The position numbers and the translations under genes were made by a program. 64,000 nucleotides of DNA, from assembly GCA_023053575.1 (NCBI GenBank), contig JAKZAP010000008.1, positions 7,272,715 through 7,336,714 on the forward strand. Direction: 5' to 3'. The DNA comes from Branchinecta lynchi (lineage: Eukaryota > Arthropoda > Branchiopoda > Anostraca > Branchinectidae). The notes below the pieces were generated by a model, which saw nothing but the letters and a program-made list of their open reading frames with translations, had not been told where the DNA came from and did no database searches. Below, one piece after another: positions 22,301-28,300 of the stretch; within the stretch, counting starts at the first letter, position 1; each line of letters starts with the position of its first letter.

Positions 22301-25300
22301 AAGGGAAAACCAAAATCCTTCGCTTTAATCCCCTGAAAAGGGATTTTGTGTGCCCTCCGCCACCCTATCCTAGTGTATCTTCGGCTGTTATTCTCGGCGT
22401 CACGTTTAGCGTTGATCGCTCGTTTAGTCTTCAAGTTGATACAATAGTAAGAAAAGCCAACTGTGCTATGCGCACCCTTACCTTAATGCGTCGATTCGGT
22501 TTTTCAGTGTCGCAAATAAAGCTGGCGTACCTGACATATATCCGACCAATTGTTGAGTATGCTTGCCCTGTTTGGGGGCCTCAAGTCAATAACACAGGAT
22601 ACTTAAGTGATCAACCTGAGTCGATACAGAAAAGAGCCGCTAAAGTAATATTGTGTGAAGCATTTATTGATTATGAATCAGCATTATCAACCTTACAACT
22701 ACCGTCCCTTTACGACCGTCGGTTCAGTTTGATATGCAAATTTGGCCAATTCCTTCTACGAAGTGACAAACATAGGGCCATACTACCACCGGTCATGCCG
22801 AATCGAGTTGACACTAGGTCCAAAAGCAAAGAAAAACTGGTACCGCCTACCACACGAACAAATAGGTTTTCAAACACGTTCGTTCCGTATTACACGTCAG
22901 TGTTTAATAAGTGCTGAAGTTTCTGTTCTTAGTTGTGTCCTCTTTTAATTTGTAAGCCCAAGCGCCATTTAGTTGAGTCTCTTCTTGACTACGATAGCTT
23001 GTGTAAAATAAATGATTCTGATTCTGAAAATGATTCTGATAATTAAACTTGTAAACTAAGTTTTAAAACAGTGAGCCTGTTATGCTAAAATCCAGTTCTA
23101 TACTGTGCTGTTGCAAATATTAAGTTAGTTCGACTTTTAACGTTTTCGCATCTAGTTCGTTCGTGAAACGACGTGTACACAGCGTGTCAAAGAAAACCCC
23201 AACATGAAAAAAAGTAAAGGGACCTTTTTGCTACCGATAATTACGAACGACGACCACAAAACGCGAGTGAACTCCAACATAAGAATCCTGGCAGTCAAAA
23301 TGCATGCATATGACAAGTTTAAATAGATCAGACAAGTTTCGCAGATTAGGGTCAACGGGCATTGTGCTTGTGCCCCTTGCACACTAAATAGGATTCCTTG
23401 AACGTCAGAAAAAAGTCTGACAGTGCAGAAGCGTGGGGGAATGAATATCGGCGCTGATAAGCCCACTGTACTGAGAAGCTTAAACGCAGATCCGAAACAA
23501 ACTCGAACACCTTTAAACAAACCATAAGGATTTCAAATCTTTTCATGTTACAACACATTTTTTTAATACTTTTCCTTAATTTTGATTTTTAATAATTTCC
23601 TTTCTTGTAAAAAGTAAAGATGAAAATATTAAGGAAAATATTAAGTTAAGAATGGAATAGTAAAGAGAATAGAATTTTAAAGTAAAATGGTAAGAGCAGG
23701 TGCCACACTTGTGTCACTGAGTGGAGTAGAAAAAAACAAGACCAAAGGTTTCGATGGGATCCCAAAAATTTAATATCTGATCCAGACAACTGGGTCTTGT
23801 CTTAGCCAGATCCAGTCTTCGCCAGACTCCTTGAACATTTTTACAACTAAAATTCAGAAACAGATTAAGGCCAAATAGCTAATCACCTGAGAAAACCAAG
23901 TTCAGATTTGGATTCAGCCTGTTGTTTTTACCTCTATAAGTCATATATATAGGTCAGAAAAGTTTGACGAAAACTTCCTGCCACTTCTGCCAATTTCCCG
24001 GTTCCGGCCGAACTCCAGAACTACTTGTCCGGCGAAAAAAGAAAGCTCAAAGACGAAATCAGGGTATCTTCTTTCCCCAGTAATGAACATCTAATCAACT
24101 TCAAATAGAAATTTAGCTTATAACAAATTTTCCGATTCCAGTCGGATTCCGGTCGAACTATATGTCCGGGTAAAATATGATTGTCATACAGGGACTCAGC
24201 ATCTCTTCTTACCCTAAATCGCTTATCTAATCAACTAGAAATAAAACTTTGACTTCCAACAGATTTCCGGTTTTGGCCGGATTCCGGACGAACTACATGT
24301 CCGGGTAGAAAATTGTTTTCACATAAGTGTTCAGCATGTCTTCTTGCCCTAAATCGAACATCTAATCAACTCCAAATAAAACTTTTAATTTTGACAAACT
24401 TTCCGGCTTGGGCCGGATTCCGGTCGAAATACTTGTCCGTCGAGAAAATAGTTTTCACCATCGTCTTCAGCATGTCTTCCTACCTCTAAATCGAACATCT
24501 AATCAACTTCAAATAAAACTTTTACTTTCAACAAACTTTCCGGTTTGGGCCGGATTCCGGGCGAAATACTTGTCCGTCGAGAAAATAGTTTTCACCATCG
24601 TCTTCAGCATGTTTTCTGACCCCTAAATCGAACATCTAATCAATTTCAAAGAAAACTTTTACTTTCAACAAACTTTCCGGTTTGGGCCGGATTCCGGGCG
24701 AACTACTTGTCCGATGACAAAATAGTTTTCACCATCGTCTTCAGCATGTTTTCCTACCCCTAAATCGAACATCTAATCAACTTCAAATAAAACTTTTACT
24801 TTCAACAAACTTTCCGGTTTTGGCCGGATTCCGGGCGAACTACTTGTCCGATGACAAAATAGTTTTCACCATCGTGTTCAGCATGTCTTCTTACCCCATA
24901 ATTGACTATCACATTAGCTGTTTCAAAATATTTTGTTTGTCCCTTAATTTGAATCCCCTCCCCCACACCTAAATGTAGAGCTACAAAGCCCATCTACGAA
25001 CTTGACTGGTCCGACGACCCAACGAACCCTCACACCAAGTTTCATCAAAATATCTCGATCCCTTCGAGAGTTATCGTGCTTACAGACGGACGGACAGACG
25101 GACGGACGGACAGACGGACAACTTTTGAGATGTCATAGGTATCCCTCCACTTACGTTTTGGGATCCCAAAAACAGGGTTGGTCACCAAGAACCAGGGTGT
25201 ACGAGTTAGTTCAGGATACTTTGGGTTACTCAGGATTACTTTGGGTTACATTGGGTTACATTGCATTGGGTTACTTTGAGATACTTTTGGGTTACTTTCC

Positions 25301-28300
25301 AGGGTGTACGAAGTTACTTCTGGTGACCAACCCTGGGAAAAAAAATAATAAAAAAAAACATAAGGGCCCAGACCCATGGACTGAGGGTCTACCTTGTCCC
25401 AATCGATAGCAAGAGCCGATACTAACATCCATATCTTTTTGCAGAGAGTCAGCACGGTCCTCAGCTCGTGACTTCTCACTTTGAACTTCAACTAAGTCCA
25501 ACTTCAGGGTTTCCAGATGCTCTTCGAGGTAGGAGCATTTCTCTGCAAGTTCTTGTCGAGCGGCTTCGAAGGTTGACTTTAATCCAAGAAGGTCTTTCAA
25601 GCTAAAAGAAAGGAAGCTCACATTCAAGCTACGTTTACACGATGGGTATTTACCCGCACTCCACGGGTATTTTTCCCCGCAACAGCAACAAATCCCCGGG
25701 TATTTTGCACTTCAATTTCGCGAACTTTTTACCCGGGGATTTGCTTGTCGATGGGTATTTTATGACGTCAGCAACAACACAATCGGATTTTCGAGCAATA
25801 ATTTTGATTATGTCCGCATAAGAAGTGATCCAAATAGACATATGTTAGTGTCAATTGTAAAGAGATATCCTGAGCTTTATAACCTTAGAATTTATTGCCA
25901 CATGGCAGTACTCTCCCTTGATAACTACCCGGGTACCGTGTGAAGACTTTCCTCTCTCGTCTCCTGGGAAAAATACCCACCGTGTAAATGATCCTTCAGT
26001 GTTTAGGGTTTTTCTTGGCACCGATTCAACTTGTGAATTAAAAATCTGCTTTAAAAGGTTACAGTGTGGATAATTTCGGCAAGGACCAGACCGTCAAACT
26101 GAACAAAACAGTCATTTACACCTGAGCTCTTGACAAGAATACTTCTCCAGTTCTGCGCGAGTGATCAGTCGACCAGCCGAAGAACTTGGAATTTTTGGAG
26201 ACAGTCTAGTAGATAGTCTGACACTCAGTAAAATCATCGCTTCATCAATTCAGAATATCCAGGAGCACATTCTTTATAGTCACCATAATAAAATTCCATT
26301 ATAAACATAAAGAGCGAGACCTTGAATCCCGCCCCGACGCTATCTAATGGGAAATTTTAGTATAGGAGCTAGTTCTGCTAATACCGCTGAGCAAACATAA
26401 TCAGAACTGTTACAGCCAGCGGCGTTACTAGCCAAAATGTTTGGGGGGGGGGGGGGGGGACGAGGGATTTACCGACAGGCTGGTAATTTTTACCGACTTT
26501 TTCTGCAGAAAAAAATTCTGTTCTCAACAACAACAAGACCAAAGGTTCCGGTGGGATCCCAAAAGTTCAGTATTTGATCCAGAAAACTGTGTCTTGTCTT
26601 CGCCAGATCCAGTCTTCCCAAGATTCAGTCGACGCAATATCCAGCATTCGCCAGGCTAATGATCTGAGAAAACCAAGTTCAGATATACCTCTATCAGCCA
26701 TATTTATTTTGACGATACTGACCGAAACTTCCTGCTTTACTTCTGCCAAATTTCCGGTTTCAGCTGAACTCCGAGCGAACTACCTTGTCCAGCAAAAAAA
26801 GAAAACTCAGAAACGAATTCAGCGTATCTCCTTACCCCTATAGAAGACATCTAATCAACTTCAAATAAAACTTTTCACTTACAAACAAATTTCCGGTTTC
26901 AACCGTATTCCAGACAAATTATATGTCCGGGTAAAAATAATTGTCATGTACAGACTCAGCGCCTCCTTAGCCCTAAATCTGTCATCTAAAACTTTTGCTT
27001 TTCCCAAATTTTCCGGTTTTGGCCGGATTCAGGGCGAACTATTTGTCCGGCCAGAAAATGGTTTTCATCATCGTCTTCAGTAAGCCTTCTTACTCCTAAA
27101 TCTGTCATCTAATCAACTTCAAATAAAACTTTAACTTTTAACCAACTTTCCGGTTTTTGCCGGATCTCGGACGAACTACTTGCCCAGCGAGGAAATGTAT
27201 TTCACCATCGTGGTCAACATTTAATCAACTTCAAGTGAAACTTTTACTTTTAACCAACTTTCCGGTTTTTGCCGGATTCCAGGCGAACTACTTGTCGGAC
27301 GAAAGAATAATATTTTGTATATTCGTGTTCAGCAATATCTTCTTACCCCATCATCGCATTAGCTGTTTAGAAATATTTTGTTCCACTTACGTTTTGGGAT
27401 CCCAAAAATTAAATTTTTGAGAAAAAAAAACGAGTGATTTTCAGAAAATCCACTGATTTTTAGAAAAAAAGACTATTTTGACGAAAAAAGACCAATTCTC
27501 AGAAAAACCGACGGTTTTCATGAAAAAAGTCAACTGTTTGACTAAAAATCGCAGCGCTTCGCACAGAATCGGTTATTTTGTACAGACTGGCCGACAGCAT
27601 GGGGGGGGGGGGGGAGGCGTCCCCCCTCCCCCCAGTCGTGACTTCCCTGGTTACAGCACAACAAAATAAGTAGAGGATATCACATGTGTGTACGGGTCAA
27701 GGTGAGCCACTCCTCCCTTACCCGGCTGAAAAAAAAAAAATACCCCCGGGGTAACAGGTAGGCCTACTAACGGCTAAGCTATAATCTTTAGTTTGTTTGT
27801 CCAAAAGTTCATTTACCAGCTTGAGCCTGAAGAGGACCCTTGCCAAGAAGTGCTGAAATATAGGTCTAATAAAATTCAACTGACGTATCGTTTTGGACTG
27901 ACAAATATGTTGCCCCCCCCCCCTCTCCCAGCCACCCTCCTGAAGGCAAAGATATAAAAAAATCATATTAAAAGCTGCAGTTTTGACTACAATAATTTAA
28001 GGATTTTCCCTAGGTAGGCGCGTTAATTGTAAACCCGTGACGGCGGCTCGCTTGCCGATCGTTTCTATAGATACTTTTCATAACAATACATTTTATTTTC
28101 CAACATTTTATCAGCACGTCTAGACATGTATGATTAGGGGTTACTGACTGTGTGTGTGGGCGGGGGGGGGGGGGATTTGGTACCATGGACTTTTTCACCG
28201 GGGGGGGGGGGGGGTTAGCCGGAACCCATTTGTACTTACGAAAGTCCTTCATCTCGTGCCAGTGCCTCTTGCTGATCGACAATGTTTCTGAGCTTCGCTG

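Noticed and set aside
25200..25315. Interstitial telomere repeats (GGGTTAC words)
   Set aside because: The units are irregular and lie within the inverted ends of a 163-bp MITE; they do not form a clean telomeric array.
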